Below, piece by piece: positions 33,901 to 42,841 of a stretch of DNA of 64,000 bases. The notes under the pieces were generated by a model. The model saw only the letters and a program-made list of their open reading frames with translations, was not told the origin of the DNA and ran no database searches. Made by a program: the position numbers and the translations under genes. Each line of letters starts with the position of its first letter. The first letter of the stretch is position 1. Source of the stretch: Sulfurovum sp. (GTDB lineage Bacteria > Campylobacterota > Campylobacteria > Campylobacterales > Sulfurovaceae); assembly GCA_016744875.1 (NCBI GenBank), contig JADGDL010000006.1, forward strand, positions 5,604-69,603, in the 5' to 3' direction.

Positions 33901-34398
33901 CTATTTAAAATTTCCAAACACTAACGGCGCTTTCAAATCAAGTGTTTTCACCTCAGCCATCACAGCCTGAAGATCATCTATCTTCTTCCCGGCAACACGT
34001 ACCTCATCCCCCTGTATAGAAGGAGTCACCTTTACTTTCATAGCTTTGATCGCTTTAACGATCTGTTTGGCTTCATCTTTATCGATCGTATCAACGATAC
34101 GGTAGATCACTTTTGTATTACCGCCAGAGATACCCTCAGTCTTCACCTCTTCAAGTGCTTTCCCTGCAATACCACGTTTAATGAGCTTAGAGATAAGTAT
34201 ATCTTTCAAAGCATCTATCTTAGAATCACTTGATGAACTAAGACTCAAAGTCTTGCCTGCTTCATTTAAATTAAACTCTGCAGTTAAACCTTTAAAATCA
34301 AAACGTGTAGCCACTTCTTTTTCAGCCATGATCAATGCATTTTTCATCTCCATCATATCCAGCTTTGCAGTTATATCAAAATAGTGCTCTTTTGCCAT
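33901..34398 (-). CDS. YajQ family nucleotide-binding protein
   Basis: 165 residues with the family's N-terminal FDITAKLDMMEMKNALIMAEKEVATRFDFKG and C-terminal DEVRVAGKKIDDLQAVMAEVK. YajQ proteins have two RNA-binding-like domains; some bind cyclic di-GMP. It is 11 bp downstream of hom on the same strand, so it is in its operon. Confidence 0.93.
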   Translation of the reverse strand: MAKEHYFDITAKLDMMEMKNALIMAEKEVATRFDFKGLTAEFNLNEAGKTLSLSSSSDSKIDALKDILISKLIKRGIAGKALEEVKTEGISGGNTKVIYRIVDTIDKDEAKQIVKAIKAMKVKVTPSIQGDEVRVAGKKIDDLQAVMAEVKTLDLKAPLVFGNFK

Positions 34399-34409
34399 CT
34401 CTTATCCTT

Positions 34410-35672
34410 TTACTTCTCTATCCTCATCATAGCTATCTCACCATGTACCACATCAAGTTTACCTAAAGCTTCCATAGCATCTTTCATTCTACTCTCTTTA
34501 CAGATATGTGTTGTAAAGAGCAGTTTGGCTATCTCATCATTTGTCGTAGGTTTCTGAAGCATCGCTTCTATAGAGATATCAAACTCACCCAATGTAGAGG
34601 TGATAGCTGCGAGTACTCCACTTTGATCATCTACTTCCAATCGAAGGTAGTACTGAGTCACAATATCCTCTTTAGGCAGAAGCTTTAATCCACTCTCTAA
34701 CCCTTTTTTATACCCTAGCATTGGCCCTTGGTTTCCACGTACGATATCTACGATGTCAGCTATGACAGCAGACGCTGTGGCATCACCGCCAGCACCTGGT
34801 CCATAATACATTGTCTCACCAACACGGTCACCTATGACAGTGACTGCATTCATCACACCGTCTACTTTAGCGATCATACTCTCTACAGGTATCATAGTTG
34901 CATGTACCCTTAACTCTACACCATTACCCACTTTTTTAGCGATCCCAAGCGATTTTATCTCATAACCGAACTCTTTGGCGAAGTCTACATCTATCTGTGT
35001 AATATTTTCTATACCCTCTATGAGGATATCTTCTGGTTTTGCATCGATCCCATACGCAATACTCGCCAAGATGAGGAGTTTATGCGAGGCATCAAATCCA
35101 CCCACATCAAAAGTAGGATCAGCTTCTGCATATCCTAACTCTTGCGACTCTTTAAGTATATCATCATATTGTGCGCCATTATTTATCATATTGGTAAGCA
35201 TATAGTTACAAGTACCATTCATAATACCCTGAATAGAATCTATGTGATTTGCCGAAAGACCGTTACGTAAAGCACCGATAATAGGAATACCCCCTGCCGT
35301 ACTTGCTTCATACATCAAAGGAATGTCCCCGGCTATCTCTTGAAGTTCATAGCGGTGATACGCAAGAAGTGCCTTGTTTGCAGTCACAACAGCTTTACCA
35401 TTTTCAAGTGCTTTTTTGACCAGGGCATAAGGTTCTTCCACCCCACCCATGAGTTCTACAACGATATCGATCTCAGGATCATCCACTACATCATAAGGAT
35501 TATCAGAAAGTTTTATGGATACATCTCTCTTTTTTGAAAGATTTTTCACTACCCCTGATTTAACTTTTATTTTTTTTCCGGCTCTAGCTTCAAGGATATC
35601 TGCATTTTCTTCTAAGATAGTGGCAACACTTGCCCCTACTGTACCTACACCAAGGATTCCGATCTTCACCAT
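34410..35672 (-). CDS. hom: Homoserine dehydrogenase
   Basis: NAD(P)H-dependent reduction of aspartate semialdehyde to homoserine, for threonine and methionine. 420 residues: N-terminal Rossmann motif GILGVGTVGASV (4-15), catalytic segment with MNGTCNYML and the KELGYAEADP-like ESQELGYAEADPTFDVGGFDASHKL stretch, and a C-terminal ACT domain (about 345-420). It lies one base after the aminotransferase gene stop, giving an amino-acid operon. Confidence 0.96.
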   Translation of the reverse strand: MVKIGILGVGTVGASVATILEENADILEARAGKKIKVKSGVVKNLSKKRDVSIKLSDNPYDVVDDPEIDIVVELMGGVEEPYALVKKALENGKAVVTANKALLAYHRYELQEIAGDIPLMYEASTAGGIPIIGALRNGLSANHIDSIQGIMNGTCNYMLTNMINNGAQYDDILKESQELGYAEADPTFDVGGFDASHKLLILASIAYGIDAKPEDILIEGIENITQIDVDFAKEFGYEIKSLGIAKKVGNGVELRVHATMIPVESMIAKVDGVMNAVTVIGDRVGETMYYGPGAGGDATASAVIADIVDIVRGNQGPMLGYKKGLESGLKLLPKEDIVTQYYLRLEVDDQSGVLAAITSTLGEFDISIEAMLQKPTTNDEIAKLLFTTHICKESRMKDAMEALGKLDVVHGEIAMMRIEK

Positions 35673-35673
35673 A

Positions 35674-36900
35674 CTATTTTTTCTCTGCTTCCAAGTCTTT
35701 CAAGAACTTTTTAATATTTTTCGCCGCTTGACGGATACGCTTTTCATTTTCGATCAATGCAATACGTACATATTCATCACCATATTTACCAAACCCAATA
35801 CCAGGGCTTACTGCCACTCCTGCTTTAAGCAAAAGTTGTTTTGAAAATTCAAGTGATCCCATATCACGTGCTACTTCAGGGATCTTTCCCCAGATGAACA
35901 TAGATGCATTGGGTTTACCCATTTTCCATCCGGCATTCTCAAAAGCCTCCAACATCACATCACGTCTTTTTTCATACCGTGGGATGATCTCATCATCTGG
36001 AATATTATGATGTTCATCAAGTGCTACTGTCGCAGCAACCTGAATAGGTGTAAACATTCCATAGTCAAGCCAAGACTTAATACTTTGAAGCGCGCCAATA
36101 AGTTTTTTGTTACCCACAACGAATCCTACTCTCCAACCAGCCATATTATATGACTTTGAAAGTGTATAAGACTCAACCGCGACGTCTTTTGCACCTTCCA
36201 CTTCCATGATAGACGGTGTTTTGTATCCATCAAAAGTGATATCTGCATATGCGATATCTGAAATGATATAAAAACGTTTCTCTTTTGCAAGCGCTACAAG
36301 TCTTTCATAAAACTGTGGTGTGACTGTTGCAGTAGTTGGATTATGGGGAAAATTCACCACTAAAAATTTTGCTTTAGGAATAGAATTATCTAAATGATCC
36401 TCTACATCTGCTAAAAACTTATCTTCATCCACTTCAAAAGTATCTTCATCAAATACAAGCTGCATCTTTTCTACATTTGCACCTGCAAGTATAAATGCCT
36501 GGGAGTGGATAGGATATGTCGGATCTGGAACGATCGCAACATCACCAAGGTTTGATATTGCTTGTACCAAGTGTACATATCCTTCTTTGCTTCCCATAGT
36601 TGCTACTATTTCAGTATCTGGATCCAAGATAGCATTGTACTTACGTTTATACCAGTTACTCATAGCAAGACGTAATTTATAGATACCTTTGCTCGCACTA
36701 TACCCGTGTGTTTTATTTTTTTGTGCAGTCTCACAGAGTTTATCTATGATAGGCTGTGGCGTAGGAGCATCAGGATTTCCCATAGAAAAATCTATGATAT
36801 CTTCGCCCTCACGTCTTAGACGCATTTTTAAATCATTGATCTCCGCAAAAAGATACTTTGGTAATCTATTTATTTTGTCAAATTGAATCTCATCAAACAT
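35674..36900 (-). CDS. Class I/II PLP aminotransferase (AlaA/LL-DAP aminotransferase-like)
   Basis: 408 residues of the fold type I aspartate aminotransferase family. FSMGNPDAPTPQPI, VVNFPHNPTTATV and the PLP lysine in SYTLSKSYNMAGWRVGF (near 235-251) are clear. In this phylum such proteins are annotated as LL-diaminopimelate or aspartate/alanine aminotransferases. Its operon with homoserine dehydrogenase fits aspartate-family amino acid synthesis, but the exact substrate is not shown. Confidence 0.88.
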   Translation of the reverse strand: MFDEIQFDKINRLPKYLFAEINDLKMRLRREGEDIIDFSMGNPDAPTPQPIIDKLCETAQKNKTHGYSASKGIYKLRLAMSNWYKRKYNAILDPDTEIVATMGSKEGYVHLVQAISNLGDVAIVPDPTYPIHSQAFILAGANVEKMQLVFDEDTFEVDEDKFLADVEDHLDNSIPKAKFLVVNFPHNPTTATVTPQFYERLVALAKEKRFYIISDIAYADITFDGYKTPSIMEVEGAKDVAVESYTLSKSYNMAGWRVGFVVGNKKLIGALQSIKSWLDYGMFTPIQVAATVALDEHHNIPDDEIIPRYEKRRDVMLEAFENAGWKMGKPNASMFIWGKIPEVARDMGSLEFSKQLLLKAGVAVSPGIGFGKYGDEYVRIALIENEKRIRQAAKNIKKFLKDLEAEKK

Positions 36901-36930
36901 TGTTTACTCTCTTTATTTCTTTCTTCATTT

Positions 36931-37800
36931 TTACCATTGGTGCCAACCACCCTGCTCTACATATTCACTTTTACTCAGTGTGATCATACCGTTTTTATCT
37001 ATTTTAAAATAGTGTTCTTTCGCATCACTGAAATCTTCTGTCTTGTCTCCCTGCACTACAGAAAAAGGTGCAGAAGATGTTGCAACAAGCCAGCCATTTT
37101 CACTTATATCCAAAGCATACGCATTGTCAATAGAAAAATGTTTTCTCTCTTTAGTGTCAACATTGACCAATCCAAACCACAATTTGTTCACAGGAATGAT
37201 CGATATGGTTTGTAAAGCATTGACAACTTCTGTTTCACTGCTTTCTTCTACAAGACTTGATACTAAAGCAGAAACATTTTGAGAATTTGTTTCTTCTTTC
37301 TCTTGTTTCTCAACAGTCATCTCTTCCGTATCTTCCACAGTTACATTTACAATACTCAACTCTGCAGCGGTATCATCAGAATTATCTTCTTTAGTGTTTA
37401 CAAACTTTTCAATGGTTTCTTCATCAATAAAAGGGATAAGTCCACTAAGGTTCTTTTTGTCAAACTGTGTTAAAAAATACCATGACGCATAGACAAGAAG
37501 TCCAAAAACCACAATGATAAGCAGTTTTGATTTTCCTTTTTTCTCTTCATCAATAAAGCGTCTAGTAGTGTATGTGTTCTCTGCTCTATTAGAACTATAA
37601 TACTCTAAGGCCTCTTCTCTCAAGTTGCTGAGATCTGCATGATATTCACGTTCAATAATAGCTATAAATCCAAGTGCTTTGGTTTTTTGTAAACTGTCGA
37701 ACTTACTGCTAAAAAGAGATTCCAGATTTTCTTCTAATATCTTGGTCTTTTGACTGATCGTTTTAACACTGTTCTCTTCAAGTATTTCATTTAACTGCAT
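36931..37800 (-). CDS. Single-pass membrane protein, function unknown
   Basis: 289 residues. The N-terminal part (1-90) is cytoplasmic and helical, with QLNEILEENSVKTISQKTKI resembling the start of RodZ-like proteins. One membrane helix follows (about 94-112), then an acidic, Thr/Glu-rich linker (about 125-190) and a compact C-terminal domain (about 200-289) with WFGLVNVDTKERKHFSIDNAY. The layout suits a cell-envelope or shape role, but family membership is not certain. It overlaps rlmB by 14 bases. Confidence 0.5.
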   Translation of the reverse strand: MQLNEILEENSVKTISQKTKILEENLESLFSSKFDSLQKTKALGFIAIIEREYHADLSNLREEALEYYSSNRAENTYTTRRFIDEEKKGKSKLLIIVVFGLLVYASWYFLTQFDKKNLSGLIPFIDEETIEKFVNTKEDNSDDTAAELSIVNVTVEDTEEMTVEKQEKEETNSQNVSALVSSLVEESSETEVVNALQTISIIPVNKLWFGLVNVDTKERKHFSIDNAYALDISENGWLVATSSAPFSVVQGDKTEDFSDAKEHYFKIDKNGMITLSKSEYVEQGGWHQW

Positions 37801-38488
37801 AACCCATCCTGTGTATTAAAATCGCTGCTGCTGCACTCACATTGAGTGAATCAAAAGCATGCTTCATCTCTATGGAGACCATTGTGTTTATTTTGGCTGA
37901 AACTTTTTTGGAAAGACCTTTGCCTTCACTTCCAAGTACAAGAACTCTCTTGGATGCAAATGTCACTTCCTGCACATTTTCACCCTCCATCGACGCACCA
38001 TAAATGCTAAAACCTAACTGCCCTAGCTCGTTAAAGTTATCCAAAATATTTGGTGTGATCATCAAAGGCATGTCAAGAAGTGCACCTGAACTGCTTCTGG
38101 TAATCGCAGCCATATTAAGCTGTCGTACACCAGAAACAATAATGGCATCTACACCCAGGGCATAAGCAGAACGTACAACTGCTCCTATATTTCCCACATC
38201 TGTCAAGCCATCGAGTACAACTATAAAATCATTTTTCTTGATTTTAGAAAATGTTGTCTCCTCGAACTCTTCCATCTCTACAAGTAAGCCTTGGTGATTC
38301 CCACCTTTAGACATGGACTGCGCCCATTTCTCTTCTAAGAACTTTATCTTGTCATGGTACTTGTTAAAAAGTTCTTTGGGTAAAGCCCCTTTAGAATTCG
38401 CACCTTTTTGAGCTACATAAACCGTTTTTATCTTTTTTTCGTGATGCTCTAAGGCGTGCAAACACACTTGTTTTCCATATATAATCAT
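37787..38488 (-). CDS. rlmB: 23S rRNA guanosine 2'-O-methyltransferase, RlmB/TrmH (SpoU) family
   Basis: Methylates a ribose in 23S rRNA (or tRNA). 233 residues: short N-terminal substrate domain (1-75), then the SPOUT knot with VVLDGLTDVGNIGAVVRSAYALG (near 90-112), VLVLGSEGKGLS (near 183) and SIEMKHAFDSLNVSAAAAIL (near 200). It lies at the head of a unit that continues into the hypothetical membrane protein. RlmB is the best fit by length; TrmH-type specificity cannot be excluded. Confidence 0.9.
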   Translation of the reverse strand: MIIYGKQVCLHALEHHEKKIKTVYVAQKGANSKGALPKELFNKYHDKIKFLEEKWAQSMSKGGNHQGLLVEMEEFEETTFSKIKKNDFIVVLDGLTDVGNIGAVVRSAYALGVDAIIVSGVRQLNMAAITRSSSGALLDMPLMITPNILDNFNELGQLGFSIYGASMEGENVQEVTFASKRVLVLGSEGKGLSKKVSAKINTMVSIEMKHAFDSLNVSAAAAILIHRMGYAVK

Positions 38489-38529
38489 AAAGAAGATTTT
38501 ATCTAACTTTTGCTTTTAAGGTGTTAAGC

Positions 38530-39339
38530 CTAGCCTATGAGTTCGTTATACCACTCCTTGACACTCTTGTCGCTCAACTGTGCGAGAAGTTTTGCTTTAG
38601 GTTTAGGAGGAAGATCCAAGCTTAGCACTTCAGTAAAACTGAGAGATTTTTCTACAGTTTTTTGAGCAGATATAACCACTACCCATTCACCACGAATAGT
38701 AAGCTCTTTAAACTGTTCCTTCAGTGAATCAGCCGTACCTCTATAGTAATTTTGGTACTTTTTACTGATCTCTTTTGCTAAGAAAAGCTCTCTGTTTGCA
38801 TCCAAAGAAGCCACTTCATCCAATAGCTTTTCCAAACGATGGGGAGACTCGTAAAGTACAGTATTGTACCCATTGCTCATCGCTTCACTCAGTGCGGAAG
38901 ATCTCTCTTTTCCCTTGTGTGGTAAAAATGCATAAAAAAGAAATTTTCCTTCTTCAAAACCGGATGCTGCGTATGCAGTAGTCACTGCTGATGCACCTGG
39001 TAACACATCATATTTGATGGCATGTTCCTGTGCATACGCAACCAGAAGTTGTCCTGGATCTGAGATAACAGGCATTCCTGCATCACTGACATACACCACT
39101 TCTTTGTCGGCTAAAACAGTGCCAAATTTATCGAGTCTCTCTTGCCCGTTATGTTCATTGAATGAATAAAATTCTGCATCAGGATACGCCATATCAAACC
39201 GCTCTTCAAGCAACTTTAAAAGCCGTTTGGTCTGACGTGTATCTTCACATAAAAAAAGTGTAGCCTTTTCAAAGGTTCTCATAGCACGAATAGTAATATC
39301 TTGGGGGTTTCCTATAGGAGTTGGAACGAAAGTGATCAT
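38530..39339 (-). CDS. rsmI: 16S rRNA cytidine 2'-O-methyltransferase RsmI
   Basis: Methylates the ribose of C1402 in 16S rRNA. 269 residues with the tetrapyrrole-methylase-type fold: VPTPIGNPQDITIRA (5-19), LCEDTRQTKRLL, VSDAGMPVISDPG (near 85-97) and the PGASAVTTA segment. It belongs to the same strand cluster as rpmE and rsmE, all ribosome functions. Confidence 0.95.
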   Translation of the reverse strand: MITFVPTPIGNPQDITIRAMRTFEKATLFLCEDTRQTKRLLKLLEERFDMAYPDAEFYSFNEHNGQERLDKFGTVLADKEVVYVSDAGMPVISDPGQLLVAYAQEHAIKYDVLPGASAVTTAYAASGFEEGKFLFYAFLPHKGKERSSALSEAMSNGYNTVLYESPHRLEKLLDEVASLDANRELFLAKEISKKYQNYYRGTADSLKEQFKELTIRGEWVVVISAQKTVEKSLSFTEVLSLDLPPKPKAKLLAQLSDKSVKEWYNELIG

Positions 39340-39370
39340 TAGGTTAGCCTTTATGACTAATGTGTATAAA

Positions 39371-39393
39371 TTACAGGAGAAGCACTCCTGTAA
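39371..39393 (-). terminator. Terminator after rpmE
   Basis: 9-bp stem TTACAGGAG / CTCCTGTAA with an AAGCA loop, 7 bp after the rpmE stop, between rpmE and rsmI. Confidence 0.65.
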
Positions 39394-39399
39394 AACCTG

Positions 39400-39597
39400 T
39401 TAAAGGTTGAATTTTTTCTTAAATTTATCTACTCTACCAGCAGCATCAAGAATTTTCTCAGAACCTGTAAAGAATGGGTGACATTCATTACAAATATCGA
39501 TACTCATTGCTTCTCTGTCTGATTTGATCTCAAACTTGTTTCCACAAGCACAAGATACAGCACACGCTTTGTAATCTGGGTGTATTTCTTTTCTCAT
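39400..39597 (-). CDS. rpmE: 50S ribosomal protein L31 (zinc-binding type)
   Basis: 65 residues with zinc ligands C16, C18, C36 and C39 and the family segment HPFFTGSEKILDAAGRVDKFKKKF. The cysteine-containing form marks the C+ type of L31. Ribosome site AGGAAATACA. Confidence 0.98.
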   Translation of the reverse strand: MRKEIHPDYKACAVSCACGNKFEIKSDREAMSIDICNECHPFFTGSEKILDAAGRVDKFKKKFNL

Positions 39598-39741
39598 TGT
39601 ATTTCCTAAAAAGTTATTTTGTGACAGATAACTAATCTGCTCTAATCATAGTGACTCTTCCTTTTAATAATAAAAGGGTTATTGCAACGCTCTTTGGCGA
39701 GACAATATAGGGCGAAATTATAGCTAAAATTATTTAAAATA

Positions 39742-40410
39742 CTATAAAAGTATTTTGGAAGCCACAGCACACACTGCACTTTCTGACTTCAAAACCAAAG
39801 GCGTATCGAATCCAACGATGTTCCCTGCATTAAACAATGCCACTTCCTCTTCATGAAATCCACCCTCACATCCTATCACGATCGTCTCTACTTTTGTAGA
39901 TGAAATAAAATTATTTTCAGAAAAATTCAACATTTTTGTATTGGGGTTGTCTTCTAAAAATGATGCCAGGTTTTCAGCGGTTTCTAACTTCATCATCTGT
40001 GATCTTCCAGACTGTTGTGAAGAGTTTAAGAGTATTTTTTCTAGGCGTTTGAAGTCCAATGTGAAACTTTTTTGCGAACGTTTACAGTAAAAGAAAGTAA
40101 TTTTATCTACACCCATTTCATTAAGTGTTGGCAATACTTTTTCAACACTTTTAGGGTCAATGATGCACCAACCTATATGCAGTGAATGTTTGGCTTTAAT
40201 ATCAAGAGATATACTCTCTTTAAGTTCAAGTATGACAGAACGTTTGTCTAAGTGGGTAATGAGATAACGATGGAGCAGTCCATCTTCAAGATTACGCAGA
40301 TATAGAGTATCTTCTACTTTATGTCTACGTACTTTAAATATATAACGGTGATCATCTCCAACTAAAGTGAACTGAGATGTCCCTGCCTGTTCATGATAAA
40401 GATATAGCAT
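39742..40410 (-). CDS. rsmE: 16S rRNA uridine N3-methyltransferase RsmE
   Basis: Methylates U1498 of 16S rRNA. 222 residues: N-terminal PUA-like domain (1-70, HRYIFKVRRHKV) and C-terminal SPOUT domain with KSVEKVLPTLNEMGVDKITFF, SQQSGRSQMMKLE, VIGCEGGFHEEEV and a terminal LKSESAVCAVASKIL motif. The next gene upstream starts 9 bp away on the same strand. Confidence 0.94.
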   Translation of the reverse strand: MLYLYHEQAGTSQFTLVGDDHRYIFKVRRHKVEDTLYLRNLEDGLLHRYLITHLDKRSVILELKESISLDIKAKHSLHIGWCIIDPKSVEKVLPTLNEMGVDKITFFYCKRSQKSFTLDFKRLEKILLNSSQQSGRSQMMKLETAENLASFLEDNPNTKMLNFSENNFISSTKVETIVIGCEGGFHEEEVALFNAGNIVGFDTPLVLKSESAVCAVASKILL

Positions 40411-40418
40411 CTATAATC

Positions 40419-40844
40419 CTATATTGATATAACGCCTTTAGCATTTAGTACCATGAGCACTATCATGATAACAACCAATAAAATATGTACCATAGAGATT
40501 TTATAAAATGCACCCTTAAGCAAGGAATGTGTTTCAGGATTATCTGTATTAGCCATTTTTATCACTTTGTATTTCTTGATCTCAATATACATCATTACTG
40601 CCCACAAGGCGACCATAATATAGATACTCACTGTCATAGGAAGATCAGCCATGAACATTGCAACGACCCCTACAAAAGCAATCATCGTGGTGATCCCCTG
40701 AAATGTGAACGTATAGATAAGACTTGCTTTTTTAAATCCCAATGGATTTTTTGCAGTCAACATAGGGATAAGAAGACCTCCCACCAAAAAGCCTAACAAA
40801 ACTTTCACTAAAAGACTATGTGAAGATAAAATTGTTTCTAACAT
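40419..40844 (-). CDS. Four-helix membrane protein, function unknown
   Basis: 141 residues with four hydrophobic segments (about 10-28, 43-65, 70-88, 115-137). A cytosolic loop with TDNPETHSLLKGAFYK lies between helices three and four. No conserved His, Cys or charged membrane motif that points to a known family was noted. It precedes rsmE by 9 bp and probably shares its transcript. Confidence 0.6.
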   Translation of the reverse strand: MLETILSSHSLLVKVLLGFLVGGLLIPMLTAKNPLGFKKASLIYTFTFQGITTMIAFVGVVAMFMADLPMTVSIYIMVALWAVMMYIEIKKYKVIKMANTDNPETHSLLKGAFYKISMVHILLVVIMIVLMVLNAKGVISI

Positions 40845-40919
40845 ATAAATTCCTTTATTTTTAAATTGGATTATACCCTAATTCGTTATAATCTTTTAAC
40901 ACTATTTTAAAGGTCAATC

Positions 40920-42137
40920 ATGGCTAGTTCGATTACTGAAGCATTAGATATTATAGACTTAAATATTACTCCGCTTGATGCGGAGATCATTCCTATTGAA
41001 ATGGCTGTAGACCGTGTTGTTACAGAAGATTACATTGCCTCTTTTCATCTTCCAAGATTTAATAATTCAGCTATGGATGGTTATGCCGTCAAAGTTTCAG
41101 ATGCTTCTTTGGAAGTACATTGTTCAGAGGTTATCTATGCTGGTGACAATCCACAAATGAGGCTTGAAAAAGGTAAGGCGATAAAGATCATGACGGGGGC
41201 ACCTATACCTGAAGGATGTGATGCCATTGTTCCCATAGAAAATGTGACTGTAAATGATGACCTTATCACCCTTCCTTCAGACATTCAACAAGATGGTTTT
41301 ATACGCATGGCAGGTGAAGATATCATGAAAGATGCGATATTCCTTTGTAAAGGTGATGTTATCAATGCATATACCATTGCATCGCTTGCTTCTCAGGGTA
41401 TTACACATGTCACTGTGACAAGAGTCATAAAAGTAGCCATTTTTGGTACTGGAGATGAACTGCGGCCCCATTTTGAAAAGATAGAAGCACACCAACTCTA
41501 CAATTCTAATTCACCTATGTTTCTGACACGTGCTCAGTCTTTGGGGTGTGATGCAAGATTTATTCGCTCTTCCGTAGATACACTTGAGGCACTTCAAAGT
41601 TCTATATCAGCTACACTTGATGCAGATATTATCATAACTTCAGGTGGTGTAAGTGTAGGCGATAAAGATTTTACAAAAGAAGCCTTTACAAATCTTGGTA
41701 TGGAAGTACTCATAGACAAGATCGACATTAAACCTGGGCGCCCTACTATAGTGGGAAAGATAGGCAAGACCATTGTGGTCAATCTACCGGGAAACCCACT
41801 TGCTTCTATGGTGAACTACGAACTCTTTGTACGTGCAGTCATACGTAAAATGTCTGGCCGTGCAGATGTCTACCATGCTACAGTAAAAACAAAAATGAAA
41901 GAAGCGTATTCTGTAAGAGGTGGCAAACATGCTGTGATACTTGGAAGATTTAACGGGGAATATTTTGAAGCACTGAAGCCTCAAATGCCCGGGATGGTCT
42001 CACCGATGCAAAAAGCAGATGGATTCATTCTTATCACACCAGACGTCAAAACGCTTGCAAAAGGAAGTTTGGTCAATATGTTACCTATACGATGGGAATG
42101 TTCCAGTGCTCAAAAAGTGGAGCTGTATTCAAACTAA
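40920..42137 (+). CDS. moeA: Molybdopterin molybdenumtransferase MoeA
   Basis: Inserts molybdate into adenylylated molybdopterin, needed for NapA. 405 residues with RFNNSAMDGYAVK (near 40-52), IMTGAPIPEGCDAIVPIE (near 90), TSGGVSVGDKDF (near 239) and LPGNPLASMVNYELFV (near 284). These are the usual four-domain MoeA features. It overlaps the 3' end of queD by 4 bases, tail to tail. Ribosome site is weak. Confidence 0.96.
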   Translation: MASSITEALDIIDLNITPLDAEIIPIEMAVDRVVTEDYIASFHLPRFNNSAMDGYAVKVSDASLEVHCSEVIYAGDNPQMRLEKGKAIKIMTGAPIPEGCDAIVPIENVTVNDDLITLPSDIQQDGFIRMAGEDIMKDAIFLCKGDVINAYTIASLASQGITHVTVTRVIKVAIFGTGDELRPHFEKIEAHQLYNSNSPMFLTRAQSLGCDARFIRSSVDTLEALQSSISATLDADIIITSGGVSVGDKDFTKEAFTNLGMEVLIDKIDIKPGRPTIVGKIGKTIVVNLPGNPLASMVNYELFVRAVIRKMSGRADVYHATVKTKMKEAYSVRGGKHAVILGRFNGEYFEALKPQMPGMVSPMQKADGFILITPDVKTLAKGSLVNMLPIRWECSSAQKVELYSN

Positions 42138-42715
42138 ACTTTTGTTGGGTTCTCCAAAGGCGTGCCTTTTAAAAGTTTTTCCCATAACGCACTATCACTC
42201 CACTCAGATTGAACCTGTTTGGAAAAGTGTATCTCTCCTAGATCTATCTTGCCCATAAGTTCACTATGTGCATCTTCTTTAAATCCCTGTGCATACCCTG
42301 TCTCTGTTTCATGTACGATGATACTGTGAAGTTTTACTTCTCTCTCACCATTTTTCATCACCGTACACTCCAGGACTCGCTCCACCATAAGATAGATCAC
42401 ACGGGAAAACTGCTCAGCAGAGGGAGATACAGGTAGCTCTACCCATCTGTTACTATGTTTTTTCATGGCATTGATATACTCACTGTCATCTTTTGACCAC
42501 AGTGTAATAGCATGATCAAAAGAGTCTATCAGCTCTTTGATGTATCGTTTGGTCAATCCAAAATCATACACCATCTGTCCGTCATCCAAATAATTAGACT
42601 CTAAAAGTACTTCGATCTTATAGGAGTGTCCATGAATGTTTTCAGAACAACGCTGTGTTGTACAATCACGGACAATATGTGCATTTTCAAATTTAAAAAG
42701 TTTGCGTATTAACAT
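42134..42715 (-). CDS. queD: 6-carboxytetrahydropterin synthase QueD
   Basis: Makes 6-carboxy-tetrahydropterin from dihydroneopterin triphosphate for queuosine. Zinc ligands H13, H28 and H30 (HGHSY) and catalytic C23 are visible; YDFGLTK and FDHAITL follow. The 193 residues exceed the usual 120 or so because of inserted and C-terminal stretches (about 75-100 and 155-193), seen in some epsilon-type proteins as far as I recall. It lies downstream of queE, separated by an inverted repeat. Confidence 0.9.
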   Translation of the reverse strand: MLIRKLFKFENAHIVRDCTTQRCSENIHGHSYKIEVLLESNYLDDGQMVYDFGLTKRYIKELIDSFDHAITLWSKDDSEYINAMKKHSNRWVELPVSPSAEQFSRVIYLMVERVLECTVMKNGEREVKLHSIIVHETETGYAQGFKEDAHSELMGKIDLGEIHFSKQVQSEWSDSALWEKLLKGTPLENPTKV

Positions 42716-42775
42716 CTGTTACCTCAATTAGGAGTATATTAATCTGATTCTAACAAAGATTATTGAAAGTGAGGT

Positions 42776-42841
42776 TAGACTGCACTCAAGGCTCATGAAA
42801 GTGATATACGCTGAGTAATATATTGTCTTGAATGCAGTCTA
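42776..42841 (-). promoter_or_regulatory. 15-bp inverted repeat between queE and queD
   Basis: TAGACTGCACTCAAG (42776-42790) pairs with CTTGAATGCAGTCTA (42827-42841) with one mismatch and a 36-nt loop that holds CTCA / TGAG. One arm covers the queE stop. It could end queE transcripts or shape the mRNA before queD. It does not match preQ1 riboswitch patterns I know. Confidence 0.5.
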
